From the NCBI RefSeq assembly GCF_000374145.1, contig NZ_KB893654.1, positions 454,221-518,220 of the forward strand: a stretch of DNA of 64,000 bases. Direction: 5' to 3'. A program made the translations under genes and the position numbers. This stretch comes from Neomegalonema perideroedes DSM 15528. GTDB lineage: Bacteria > Pseudomonadota > Alphaproteobacteria > Rhodobacterales > Rhodobacteraceae. This document shows, piece after piece, positions 1-8,567 of this stretch. Below the pieces are notes generated by a model, which saw only the letters and a program-made list of their open reading frames with translations, was not told where the DNA came from and did not search any database. How positions within the stretch are numbered: the first letter of the stretch is position 1; each line of letters opens with the position of its first letter.

Positions 1-1990
1 CGGCGGCGTCGGTCAGGCCGGAGATCAGCTGCACGCCGAGTTGGAATTGCCGCTCCTTGGCCCAGACGCGGGCGATGTCCAGCGTGCGCTCGTAATCGCC
101 GTGGGCGGCCTCCAGACGCTGGGCGAGATCCGCCGCGAGGACGTCGCGGGGAGGCAGGGGCTCGAAGAAGCTCGGCGAGAGCATGGCGTCCAGCACGCCG
201 GAATTGCGCCCGAGATAGGCCGCCAGACGCGGCGCCGCCGCGCAGATCTGCGTCAGCACCTCCAGAAGATTGGGATTGGACTCCAGCAGCGAGAAGATTT
301 GGACTCCCGCCGGAAGCCCCATGAGGAAATTGTCGAATTGCGCCAGAGCCTCGTCGGGGACGGGGGCGGCGGTCAGCTTGCGCAGGATCACCGGAGTCAG
401 GCGCTCCAGCTTGGCGCGGCTGCGGGGGGTGCGGGCCGCGCGCAGACGCCCCGTGCGCCAGCCGCGCAGGATCTCCACCGAGCGCTCCGGCTCCTGATAC
501 CCGATCTCCTGAAGCGCCGCCGCCGCCGCCGGAGCCCCGTCGGGAGTCTCCAGAGCGATGACGAGTCCGCCCGCCTCCTCTTCGAGGGCCTTGTCCGTCT
601 CGAAGAGCTTGTCGAAGCGCGCCGCGACGCGGGTCAGGCGCGGGCGGAGGTCTCCGGCGAAGGCTTCGGGGCCGGGATAGCGCAGGAAGGCCGCCAGACG
701 CGCCACCCCCTCCGGCGTGGCGGGCACGGCGTGGGTCTGGGCGTCTTCGACCATCTGAATCCGATGCTCGACTTGGCGGAGGAAGCGGTAATCCTCCAGC
801 ATCTGGGCGCGGGCCTCCTCCGAGATCCAGCCCGCCGCCGTCAGAGCGGCCAGAGCCCCCCGCGTGGTGGGATCGCGCAAGGCGGGGTCGCGTCCGCCGA
901 GGATCAATTGCTCGGTCTGAGCGAAAAACTCGATTTCGCGGATGCCGCCGCGCCCAAGCTTGAGGTCATGGCCGAAGACGCAGATGGATCCATGGCCCTT
1001 ATGGGCGTGGATCAGATATTTCATCGTCTTCACATCCTCGATGGCGGCGAAATCGAGGGTCTTGCGCCAGATGAAGGGCGCCATGCTTTTCAGGAAGGCC
1101 GCGCCCGCCGCGAGATCTCCGGCGCAGGGGCGGGCCTTGATATAGGCGGCGCGCTCCCAGTTGCGCCCGAGGGAGCTGTAATAATGCTCGGCGGCCTCGG
1201 TGGACATGCAGGGCGGGGTGGCGTCGGGATCGGGGCGCAGGCGCAGATCCGTACGGAAGACATAGCCGTGTTCGGTGCGGTCCGAGAGGATACGCACCAG
1301 ATCCTTGGCCATGCGGTTGAAGCGGTCCTTGGCTTCGAGGTGATGCTCCTCGCCGAGCCGGTCGGGATCGAAGAAGAGGATCAGATCGATGTCTGAGGAG
1401 TAATTCAGCTCCCGCGCGCCCATCTTGCCCATGGCCAGCACGATGAAGCCCGAAGTGGCCGCAGGATCCTCCGGATCGAGCGGCAGCTTGCCGCGCTTCG
1501 CCTCCTGAAGGAAAAGCCAGTCGAGCGCGGCCTTGACCGCCCCGTCGGCGGCTTCGGTGAGGGCGCCCGTGACCTCCTCCAGCGTCCAGACCGCGCCGAT
1601 GTCGGCGAAGCCGGTCAGCAAAGCGGTGCGGCGCTTGAGGATGCGCAGATCCCGCATCAGAGCCGATTTGTCGGCGGCGGAGCGGGCGGCGGCGGCGAAT
1701 CCCGCCTTCAGCTTCTCGAGAGTCTTCTCCGGCGAAGCGGCGAACAACTCAGGCAGCCAAAGGGCCTCTTGACGCATGACGTCGGCGAGATAGGGGCTGC
1801 ATCCGGCCACGCCCTCCATGAAGGCGCGGGGCTTGGGCGCGGCGAGAAGCGCCTTCAGGGCCTCGCCGTCTTCGGCTTCGGGAGCCTCCTCCTGAATCGC
1901 CTCCAGAGCCCATTGGGCGGCCTCCGGCGAGAAGGGGACCGGGCCGGGGCCGAGCCGTTCTTCAAGAGATTCCTCGCGCGCGTCGGTCAT
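1..1990 (-). CDS. glnE: Bifunctional glutamine synthetase adenylyltransferase/adenylyl-removing enzyme, 5' part
   Basis: GlnE adds AMP to, and removes it from, glutamine synthetase in response to PII proteins, so it sets nitrogen assimilation. About 663 N-terminal codons are present. The 3' end, with the second catalytic domain, lies beyond the left edge. The minus-strand translation starts MTDAREESLEE at ATG 1990-1988. It carries the nucleotidyltransferase signature SSDIDLILFFDP near residue 195, preceded by GKMGARELNY, and the GRGGIREIEFFAQ block typical of GlnE. Codon use matches the neighbours. The family call is secure. The long plus-strand reading frame opposite it is an antisense shadow. 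Confidence 0.93.
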   Translation of the reverse strand, partial: MTDAREESLEERLGPGPVPFSPEAAQWALEAIQEEAPEAEDGEALKALLAAPKPRAFMEGVAGCSPYLADVMRQEALWLPELFAASPEKTLEKLKAGFAAAARSAADKSALMRDLRILKRRTALLTGFADIGAVWTLEEVTGALTEAADGAVKAALDWLFLQEAKRGKLPLDPEDPAATSGFIVLAMGKMGARELNYSSDIDLILFFDPDRLGEEHHLEAKDRFNRMAKDLVRILSDRTEHGYVFRTDLRLRPDPDATPPCMSTEAAEHYYSSLGRNWERAAYIKARPCAGDLAAGAAFLKSMAPFIWRKTLDFAAIEDVKTMKYLIHAHKGHGSICVFGHDLKLGRGGIREIEFFAQTEQLILGGRDPALRDPTTRGALAALTAAGWISEEARAQMLEDYRFLRQVEHRIQMVEDAQTHAVPATPEGVARLAAFLRYPGPEAFAGDLRPRLTRVAARFDKLFETDKALEEEAGGLVIALETPDGAPAAAAALQEIGYQEPERSVEILRGWRTGRLRAARTPRSRAKLERLTPVILRKLTAAPVPDEALAQFDNFLMGLPAGVQIFSLLESNPNLLEVLTQICAAAPRLAAYLGRNSGVLDAMLSPSFFEPLPPRDVLAADLAQRLEAAHGDYERTLDIARVWAKERQFQLGVQLISGLTDAA

Positions 1991-2041
1991 CCTCGCCTCC
2001 TGCTCCGGGAGGCGCCAGAGAAACGAGGCGGGCGCCGACTG

Positions 2042-3457
2042 TCAAGCGCGGAGGGGCCGGGCGGCGGGGGCTTTGCGCCGCCGACGCATCTCGCGGGGGC
2101 CGGGCGGAGTCTCGTCGGGCAGGGCGCGCCGGGCCGGAGCGCGGCCCTCGGCCTCGCGCAGCAGGCGATCCGCGCAGACGACCATCACGATCAGCAGGAA
2201 ATAGCCGTCGTAATAGGCCAGCGAGAGCAGCACCCCGCCCGCGGCGTAGGCGATCAGCCCCACCTGAACCATCGAGGCGAGATCCGCCGCCCATTCCATG
2301 CCGGGAATCCGCCGCGCCCGCACCATCACCGAAAGGCAGAGCAGCCAGCTTCCCGCCAGCAGCGTCAGGAAGATCCCAAGCCCGACGAATCCGCTGTCGC
2401 TGAGCACCTCCACATAGATGTTATGGGCGGCGCGCACGCCGTATTTGGGGCTGTCGGCGCAGGGATGGTCCGGCGAGAGATAGGGCGTCGCGGCGATGGG
2501 GCTCTGGATGGAGCGCAGGCCCGAGCCCCAGACGGGGCTGTCCATGGTCATGTCCCAGCCGACATGCCAGGCCGCCAGACGCAGACAAAAGGATTCGTCC
2601 AGCTCGGGGGCTTCGTTGGCGTAACGATCCTCGCCTTTGTCGAGTTGGGCGGTGATGGTGCCGAGGCGCTCTTTGAGTTCGGGCGGCAAAGCCGCGAAGA
2701 TCCCGAGCGCCCCCACCACCACGAGTCCCGCCGTCAGCCATTTGAGGCGGGTCTTGGTCCAGAGATAGCCCAGCACCAGCGCCATGGTGACGAAGCCGCC
2801 GCGCGACTGCGAGCCGATCACCGCCAGAATCGCGGCCGCGATGAGCATCAGCGCGCCGATCCGGAGCAATTTATGCTCGGCCCTGCGCCAGATGAAGAAG
2901 AGGATGGGCGTCAGCAGCGCCATGGCGAGGGCGAAATGGTTGCGGTCTTCGATCATGGTGCCGCTCGGGCCGAAGCCCGCGAGCTGGCCGATGGAGCCGC
3001 CGCTATAGATGGTCACGAGGGCGATCTTGGTCGCGTGATAGCCGAGCGAAAGCGCGTAGGTCCAGACCAGCGCCATGAGCCTGTGGCGCGAGGTGATCAG
3101 AATCATGGCCAAGATCATATGGATGGCCATCTTGATCACGAAGTCGAACCAGAATTGAAAAGAGCTCGGCCTATCCACCGCCAGCAGAGAGGCGAGGGTG
3201 GTCCAGGCGATGAAGCCCACGAAAAGGGCGGCGATCTTGCCGCCGGGCCATTGCTTGCGCTCCGGCGAGGCCGCGAAGGCGATCAGCGTCACCAGCACGA
3301 TCACCAGATTCAAGCGCAGGCTCACGCTGAAGCCGAAGGCCTCGCGGTGAGGGTTCAGAATCGCGATCCAGGTCCAGACAAGCACGCCGATGAAGGGCCG
3401 CTTCAAAATGAAGGGCAGCATCGCCATCACGCCGAGGACGATCACGAGGTCGCGCAT
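2042..3457 (-). CDS. Exosortase A-associated O-antigen ligase/polymerase-like protein
   Basis: Polytopic inner-membrane protein of 471 residues with roughly ten hydrophobic segments. The N-terminus (MRDLVIVLGVMAMLPFILKR, then PFIGVLVW and NPHR at residues 35-38) matches the family annotated as putative O-glycosylation ligase of the exosortase A system (TIGR03097), related to Wzy/WaaL. The expected role, from the family, is polymerising or transferring lipid-linked repeat units at the periplasmic face. A large periplasmic loop (about residues 240-320) precedes the last membrane segments. It is transcribed away from the rest of the XrtA locus, and the 117-bp gap at 3458-3574 is probably a divergent promoter region. 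Ligase versus polymerase cannot be decided from sequence. Confidence 0.85.
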   Translation of the reverse strand: MRDLVIVLGVMAMLPFILKRPFIGVLVWTWIAILNPHREAFGFSVSLRLNLVIVLVTLIAFAASPERKQWPGGKIAALFVGFIAWTTLASLLAVDRPSSFQFWFDFVIKMAIHMILAMILITSRHRLMALVWTYALSLGYHATKIALVTIYSGGSIGQLAGFGPSGTMIEDRNHFALAMALLTPILFFIWRRAEHKLLRIGALMLIAAAILAVIGSQSRGGFVTMALVLGYLWTKTRLKWLTAGLVVVGALGIFAALPPELKERLGTITAQLDKGEDRYANEAPELDESFCLRLAAWHVGWDMTMDSPVWGSGLRSIQSPIAATPYLSPDHPCADSPKYGVRAAHNIYVEVLSDSGFVGLGIFLTLLAGSWLLCLSVMVRARRIPGMEWAADLASMVQVGLIAYAAGGVLLSLAYYDGYFLLIVMVVCADRLLREAEGRAPARRALPDETPPGPREMRRRRKAPAARPLRA

Positions 3458-3574
3458 GAGGGAAGCCCCCTCCGGTCAGAGAGTCTTAAGCGGCCCGGCG
3501 CAGAATGACGCCCGCGCCGTCGCCGTCACAGGGGGCATCATGGGCGCGCGAGGTTAAAATTTGGGAGAGGCCCC

Positions 3575-4153
3575 ATGATCGGCGGCTTGATGCTGCTCAT
3601 GACGGTCAGCGCCATGGGGCTGATCCTGCTCTGGGCGAATAAATACGACGATCTGGCCGATTCCGCGCCGCGCGGCGGCTTCTTCTCCATGACCGCCGGA
3701 CGCGCCGGGCCTCTGGCGGGCAAGAAGCGCCGCTTCGGCAAGGGCGGGGCGGGGCTTCAGGAGGCGCGGCCCCCCGTCGGGACGGCCCGCCGCAAGGCGC
3801 AGGAGCGCTGGGGCGCTCCGGATCCCGCGGCTCAGCCCGCGGTCGCCAAGGGGCTGCGTCCTTTGGCGGTGCTGCATGAGGCGGAGGCGGCGGTGATCGC
3901 CGCCGAGATCGCCGAGGCCGAGCGCGATTCCTTCGAGCCGCGCCGTCGCGCCGCGCCCGAAGAAGAGGAGCTGACGCTGGAGATTCCTTTCTTCGCCCGC
4001 AGCAAGGCCGAGCGCGAAGCCGCCGACCTCGCCGCTCAGGAGGCCGAGCGCGCGGCTCAGGCCGCCGCCGAGGCCGCCGCCCGCGAGGCCCTCGCCCGCC
4101 GCGAGACCGAGGCCATGGAGAAAGCGCGTCGGCGCTTCGGAGGACTCTCATGA
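3575..4153 (+). CDS. Hypothetical membrane-anchored protein of the XrtA locus
   Basis: Protein of 192 residues with one N-terminal hydrophobic segment (MIGGLMLLMTVSAMGLILLW) and a long charged tail. The tail ends in an Ala/Glu/Arg-rich stretch (about residues 145-190) likely to form a coiled coil. I do not recognise a family. Support for a real gene is the strong ribosome-binding site GGGAGAGG just before ATG 3575 and the 4-bp ATGA overlap with the downstream glycosyltransferase, which implies translational coupling. By topology it is a single-pass protein with a cytoplasmic or periplasmic coiled coil. A scaffold role in polysaccharide assembly is only a guess from position. Confidence 0.6.
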   Translation: MIGGLMLLMTVSAMGLILLWANKYDDLADSAPRGGFFSMTAGRAGPLAGKKRRFGKGGAGLQEARPPVGTARRKAQERWGAPDPAAQPAVAKGLRPLAVLHEAEAAVIAAEIAEAERDSFEPRRRAAPEEEELTLEIPFFARSKAEREAADLAAQEAERAAQAAAEAAAREALARRETEAMEKARRRFGGLS

Positions 4154-5367
4154 AGGACGAGCCCATGCGGATTTTGACCGTCGCGGGGCTTTGGCCCGAT
4201 TCCACGCGGCCCAATCACGGAATCTTCGTCGAGAACCGCCTGAGCCGCGTGCAGGCGGCGGGCGAGGCGAGCATCCGGGTGCTGACTCCGGTTCCGTGGT
4301 TTCCTTTCCGAGGCGCGTGCTGGGGCGAATACGCCAAATTCGCCGCCATTCCCGACCGCGAGACCCGCGGCGCGATCACGGCGGATCATCCGCGCTATCT
4401 GATGCTGCCGAAGATCGGCGCCCGCAGCCAGCCCGACGCGGTGTATCGCAGCCTGAGCCGTCGGGCGCGGCGGCTGATCCGCGAGGAGGGCGCCTTCGAC
4501 CTCGTGGACGCGCAATATTTCTATCCGGAAGGCCCGGCGGCCCTGCGTCTGGCGGATGAGCTGGATCTGCCGCTGGTCGTCACGGCCCGAGGCTCGGACG
4601 TGAGCGAGATTCCCTTGGTCCATCCCTTCGCCAAACGCCGGATTCTGGAGACCGCCGCCCGCGCCGAAAGGATCGTCACGGTGGCGGCGGCTTTGAAATC
4701 GGCGCTGGTGGATCTCGGGGCGGATGGGGCGAAGATCAGAGTTCTGCGCAACGGCGTGGATCTCGAAGCCTTCCGCCCGCCCGAGGATCGCGCCAAGGTC
4801 CGGGCGCGCTGGGGAATCGCGGGCGAGGCGCCTTTATTGGTCTCGGTGGGGGCTCTGGTGGAGCGCAAGGGGCATCATCTGACCCTTGAGGCTCTGGCGG
4901 GGATTCCCGAGGCGAGGCTGCTCATCGCGGGCGCCGGGCCGGAGAAGGCGGCGCTTGAGGCGCGAATCAAGGCTTTGGGCTTAGAGGGCAGGGCGCGGCT
5001 GCTCGGCTCGGTGCCGCATAAGGATTTAGCCTCGCTCTACGGCGCGGCGGAGGCTTCGGTTCTGTCCTCCAGCCGCGAGGGCTGGGCGAACGTGCTGCTG
5101 GAGTCCATGGCTTGCGGCGCGCCCGCCGTGGCGACGCGGGTCTGGGGCGCGCCCGAGGTGGTCGCGGCCCCCGAAGCCGGACGCCTCGCGCCGGAGCGCA
5201 GCGCCGAGAGCCTCCGCGCCGCCTTGGCGGATCTCCTCGCCGCGCCGCCGAGCCGGGCCGCCACGCGGGCCTACGCCGAGCGCTTTTCCTGGGAGGAGAC
5301 GGTTTCGGGAACCTTGGCGGTCTTCCGCGAGGCCATCGCCGCCCGCGCGGCCTTCAAAGCGGCGTAG
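4150..5367 (+). CDS. Glycosyltransferase family 4, XrtA locus
   Basis: GT-B fold glycosyltransferase of 405 residues. The true N-terminus may be ATG 4165 (MRILTVAGLWPDS). It has the N-terminal acceptor motif RPNHGIFVENR, the TARGSDV segment at about residue 150, and a C-terminal GT4 nucleotide-sugar site with VGALVERKGHH, LIAGAGPE and SSREGWANVLLESMACG (the E-x7-E region). Its likely job is adding a sugar to the lipid-linked repeat unit on the cytoplasmic face. The donor sugar cannot be predicted. The start overlaps the previous gene by ATGA. The 3' end overlaps the convergent GNAT gene by 97 bp. Confidence 0.9.
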   Translation: MKDEPMRILTVAGLWPDSTRPNHGIFVENRLSRVQAAGEASIRVLTPVPWFPFRGACWGEYAKFAAIPDRETRGAITADHPRYLMLPKIGARSQPDAVYRSLSRRARRLIREEGAFDLVDAQYFYPEGPAALRLADELDLPLVVTARGSDVSEIPLVHPFAKRRILETAARAERIVTVAAALKSALVDLGADGAKIRVLRNGVDLEAFRPPEDRAKVRARWGIAGEAPLLVSVGALVERKGHHLTLEALAGIPEARLLIAGAGPEKAALEARIKALGLEGRARLLGSVPHKDLASLYGAAEASVLSSSREGWANVLLESMACGAPAVATRVWGAPEVVAAPEAGRLAPERSAESLRAALADLLAAPPSRAATRAYAERFSWEETVSGTLAVFREAIAARAAFKAA

Positions 5368-6449
5368 CCTTTGCGGGCGGCCTCCTCCATCTCCAGCAGG
5401 AGCCGCCGCCGCCGGACCGCCAGAGCGACCATCTCCGGCCCCTCGACGCCGAGATTGCGCTTATAGCGGTAATCTCCGCCCATGAAGTCATAGGCGGCGA
5501 AGCCTTGCTTGAGATAGCGCTCCGCCGCCAGAGCATGGGCGACCAGCCCCGGCTTGAGCTTCTGATCCCCGGCGTAGGCGAAGCCGCCCATATAGAAGAG
5601 CGCCCGCCGTCCCTCCGGCCTCTCTTCGAGGAAATTATAGATCCAGCCGAAAGGGACTCCCCCCGCGCTGGCGCGCAGGATCTCGGCCTCGCCCGAGGCC
5701 GCCGCGAGCAGCTTCTCCTGCATCCGCACGAGGAAGGGCCGTCCGAAGGCGCCGGGCTCGCCGCGCGATTCCCAGCGCGCCTGGTGATGGGGCCGCATCT
5801 CCTCCCAAAACTCCAGAAGCTCAGCGGGTTCGCGGGCGGCCTCCAGAAGGATCGGGCCTCGCGCTTCGTAGAGCCTCAGGCTGCGGCGGATCTGCTCGCG
5901 GGTGCTCTTGCCCAGAGCCTTGAGATAGCCGTCGAGATCCGCGACGCCCGCAATCCGCAAAGCCGCGAGATCGACATGGGCCGCCCGCGTCTCCGCGAGC
6001 CGCCGCGAGGGAAGCCCGAGCGCCGCGAAGCGCGCCGCCTGCTCCGGCGCCAGCCCCAGAGCGGTCAATTCGTCCCAGAGGGGTTCGCGGGCCTTGAGCA
6101 GCCCTTGCAGCGCGGCCGCCCAGACCTCGGCCTCAAGCCCGGCTTCGGCGAGGATTCCGTTATATTCGATCCCTGCGGCGTCCTCTTCTTCGTCGCCGGA
6201 GCCGTGCAGCGCGAGCCGCCGCACCCGCATGCCCCGGCGCCGCTCGACGCAGGCCCCCCAAAGCGCCAGCCCGACCACGCGGCCCTCATGCTCGATCCGC
6301 ATCAGCCAGAGCGGCGCCGAAGCCAGCTCCGCCCAGGGCCCGATCCAGCTCCAGCTGAGGAAGAAGCCGCCTTCGGCCCGGCCCTCCAGAGCGCGCCAGA
6401 GCGGCGCGAGGGCCTCGGGCGAGGCGAGGGGCTCCAGATGGACCCGCAT
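5271..6449 (-). CDS. GNAT/FemAB-like acetyltransferase (BioF2/CelD type)
   Basis: Protein of 392 residues with the tandem-GNAT organisation of the CelD/BcsL-like (Acetyltransf_6) family. Features are an N-terminal SWSWIGPWAEL segment, a central SRLxxR-like block (KSTREQIRRSLRLYEARG) and the C-terminal signature GFAAYDFMGGDYRYKRNLG. Such proteins are common in exopolysaccharide loci and are thought to acylate sugars or cell-envelope precursors. I chose ATG 6449 (MRVHLEPLASPEAL) rather than the in-frame ATG at 6671, because the extra 74 residues are low-quality and run through a repeat region. The last 32 codons lie antisense to the end of the glycosyltransferase gene. Confidence 0.8.
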   Translation of the reverse strand: MRVHLEPLASPEALAPLWRALEGRAEGGFFLSWSWIGPWAELASAPLWLMRIEHEGRVVGLALWGACVERRRGMRVRRLALHGSGDEEEDAAGIEYNGILAEAGLEAEVWAAALQGLLKAREPLWDELTALGLAPEQAARFAALGLPSRRLAETRAAHVDLAALRIAGVADLDGYLKALGKSTREQIRRSLRLYEARGPILLEAAREPAELLEFWEEMRPHHQARWESRGEPGAFGRPFLVRMQEKLLAAASGEAEILRASAGGVPFGWIYNFLEERPEGRRALFYMGGFAYAGDQKLKPGLVAHALAAERYLKQGFAAYDFMGGDYRYKRNLGVEGPEMVALAVRRRRLLLEMEEAARKGYAALKAARAAMASRKTAKVPETVSSQEKRSA

Positions 6450-6482
6450 GTCTGAACCTTTCGGATTGATCCGAGGCCGGAA

Positions 6483-6521
6483 GTTCTCCCGGTCGGAAAT
6501 TCTCCCAATCGAAATTCTCCC
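6483..6521. repeat. Three direct repeats of RTTCTCCC spaced 16 and 15 bp
   Basis: GTTCTCCC at 6483 and ATTCTCCC at 6499 and 6514 lie in tandem in the 235-bp gap between the divergent GNAT gene and the deacetylase-like gene. On the minus strand they read GGGAGAAY. The spacing of about one and a half helical turns and the location between divergent starts fit a regulator site, but a simple tandem duplication is equally possible. Confidence 0.5.
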
Positions 6522-6684
6522 GGAACGAAAACAAATCTTCATGAAGCTTTCGTGCAATGGGGCGCGGCTTCGGCCGTTCCGGAGCGCGGCCCGAAAACGC
6601 GGCCGGACGAAGCCTGCGCGCGTTTCAGGAGCCGCCCCCCGGCCTCTGGCGGCGTCGCGCGCCCCAAGCAAAAGCTGGCCCCCT

Positions 6685-7782
6685 ATGCGCCCTCACGTCC
6701 ATAGCCTCGCGCCGCCTTTCCAGCGCCTGGAGCTTCCGGCCTCTTCGCCGCCGCTCTGTCTGGTGACGGTGGACACGGAGGAGTCCTTTGATTGGCGCGG
6801 GCCTTTCCGCCGCGATTCGCGCGACGTCTCCAACGTGGCCGAGCAGGGGCGGGCTCAGGAGATCTGCGCGAGATTCGGCGCCCCGCCGCTCTATCTGACC
6901 GATTGGGCCGTGGCCCGCGACGCGGCTGCGGCGCGGCTTCTCGGCGATTGGGCCGAGGCGGGGCTTTGCGAGATCGGCGCCCATCTGCACCCTTGGATCA
7001 CGCCGCCTTACGAAGAAGGCGCGTCTTTGCGGGAATCCTTCGCGGGAAATCTGCCGCTCGCTCTGGAGCGCGCCAAGCTGGCCGCTCTGACGGAGATTCT
7101 GACGGAGGCTTTCGGGCGTCGTCCGCGGGCCTATCGGGCGGGGCGTTACGGATTGGGACGGCGCACGGCGGGACTCCTGCGCGAATTGGGCTATGGGGCG
7201 GATCTCTCCGTGACGCCCCGCCGCAGCTTCGCCGCCGAGGGCGGACCCGACTTCAGCCGCGCCCCGGAAGGCCCTTTCTGGCTCGACGGCCCCGGCGGGA
7301 TCGTCGAGATTCCCACCACCGAGGGCGTGGCCGGCTTCTTCGGCGCGCGCCATGGCGAGGCTCTGGCGGGGCTCTTCGACTCGCCGCTGGCCCGAAGCTT
7401 GCGTTTGCCCGCCCTGCTGGCGCGCTCCGGCGCGGCGGAGCGGATCCGCCTCTCGCCGGAGGGAACCCGGATCCGCGATCTGCGGCGTCTGGCGCGGGCG
7501 CTCGGCGCGCGCGGAGAGCGGGTCTTCGTGGTGAGCTACCACAGCTCGTCCCTGCAGGTCGGGGGCTCGCCCTATGCTCCGGACGCCGCCGCCCGCGACG
7601 CCCTCTTGCGGCGTCTTGAGGAGATCTTGACCTTTCTCCGCGAGGAGATGGGCGCGGAGTTCCCTTCGGCCTCCGCTCTGGAGGCCGCCTTGCGGACGGC
7701 GCCTTTGCGGAGCGCGCGGCCTTCGCCTCCCGCCGGGGGAGAAACCGCCGCGCACAGCGAAAATTTAACCCGGGCCGCCTAA
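6685..7782 (+). CDS. Polysaccharide deacetylase-like protein (WalW type)
   Basis: Protein of 365 residues with a NodB-like fold. It has the TVDTEESFDW motif (metal/catalytic Asp region) near residue 25, HLHPW near residue 98 as the His metal-ligand motif, and RAGRYGLGRRT in the middle, followed by VVSYHSSSLQVG. The set resembles WalW-type deacetylases found in exopolysaccharide clusters. It would remove N-acetyl or O-acetyl groups from the polymer or a precursor. Start ATG 6685 (MRPHVHSLAPPF) was preferred over the far upstream in-frame ATG 6094, which would overlap the opposite-strand GNAT gene. No signal peptide is visible, so a cytoplasmic site or non-classical export is implied. Confidence 0.8.
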   Translation: MRPHVHSLAPPFQRLELPASSPPLCLVTVDTEESFDWRGPFRRDSRDVSNVAEQGRAQEICARFGAPPLYLTDWAVARDAAAARLLGDWAEAGLCEIGAHLHPWITPPYEEGASLRESFAGNLPLALERAKLAALTEILTEAFGRRPRAYRAGRYGLGRRTAGLLRELGYGADLSVTPRRSFAAEGGPDFSRAPEGPFWLDGPGGIVEIPTTEGVAGFFGARHGEALAGLFDSPLARSLRLPALLARSGAAERIRLSPEGTRIRDLRRLARALGARGERVFVVSYHSSSLQVGGSPYAPDAAARDALLRRLEEILTFLREEMGAEFPSASALEAALRTAPLRSARPSPPAGGETAAHSENLTRAA

Positions 7783-7836
7783 CATGGCCCCGCGCCGAAG
7801 TCCCTCCTCAGGCGCGACCCAGATGAGGATCTTGCG

Positions 7837-8523
7837 ATGATTGCGCGGCGCTTTCCTGTTCTTGCCGTTCTGATCACGACGCTTGTCGCGCTTGCGGGCT
7901 GCGGGAGCGTCTCCTCTGTGTTCGGCGGCGAGGGGGCTCTGAGAGCGCCTTCGACGGGGATTCTGGCGCCTGCGCCGGTGGTGGCGAGCTCGCCGCAGCC
8001 GCTGACGCCGGAATCGCCGAACTACCGGCTCGGGCCGGGCGAGAACATCCAGATCTTCGTCTGGCGCGCGCCGGAATTGTCGACCGTGGTGCCGATCCGT
8101 CCGGACGGGCGCTTCTCCATGCCGCTGGTCGAGGATCTTCCGGCGGCGGGCAAGACCCCGACCGAGCTCGCGCGCGACATCGAGGACCGCCTGAAGGCCT
8201 ATGTGCAGGATCCCATCGTCACGGTGATCGCGCAGGTCAACGGGGCGGGCGATCCGCGTCAGCAGGTCAAGGTTCTGGGTCAGGCGGTGAATCCCTCCTC
8301 GCTCTCCTATCGCTCGGGGCTGACGGCTCTGGACGTGGTGATCGCGGTGGGCGGCCTGACCGAATTCGCCGACGGCAACCGCGCCGTTCTGGTCCGCGAG
8401 GAGAACGGACAAAAAGTCTCCTACCGGCTGCGTCTGGACGATCTCGTGCGCAAAGGCGACATCGCGGCGGATCGTCCGCTGATGCCCGGCGACACGATCA
8501 TCATCCCGGAAAGCTGGCTCTGA
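7837..8523 (+). CDS. XrtA-associated polysaccharide export lipoprotein (Wza/EpsE family)
   Basis: Outer-membrane polysaccharide export protein of 228 residues. It has a lipoprotein signal with lipobox LAGC (Cys22), the Poly_export domain starting NYRLGPGENIQIFVWRAPEL, and one SLBB-like region (about residues 140-200, VKVLGQAVNPSSLSYRSGLTALDVV). It ends MPGDTIIIPESWL, as is typical for the PEP-CTERM/XrtA-associated family (TIGR03027). By homology to Wza it forms the outer-membrane exit pore for the polymer. It is followed after 44 bp by the chain-length gene, with which it probably forms one operon. Confidence 0.93.
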   Translation: MIARRFPVLAVLITTLVALAGCGSVSSVFGGEGALRAPSTGILAPAPVVASSPQPLTPESPNYRLGPGENIQIFVWRAPELSTVVPIRPDGRFSMPLVEDLPAAGKTPTELARDIEDRLKAYVQDPIVTVIAQVNGAGDPRQQVKVLGQAVNPSSLSYRSGLTALDVVIAVGGLTEFADGNRAVLVREENGQKVSYRLRLDDLVRKGDIAADRPLMPGDTIIIPESWL

Positions 8524-8567
8524 GCCTGCTGGGCCAGAGGCGCGGCTGAAGTCATACGGGATCGGTC

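Noticed and set aside
41-3508. Two long plus-strand reading frames at 41-1396 and 1769-3508
   Set aside because: Both are antisense to glnE and the O-antigen-ligase-like gene, which show clear family motifs on the minus strand.
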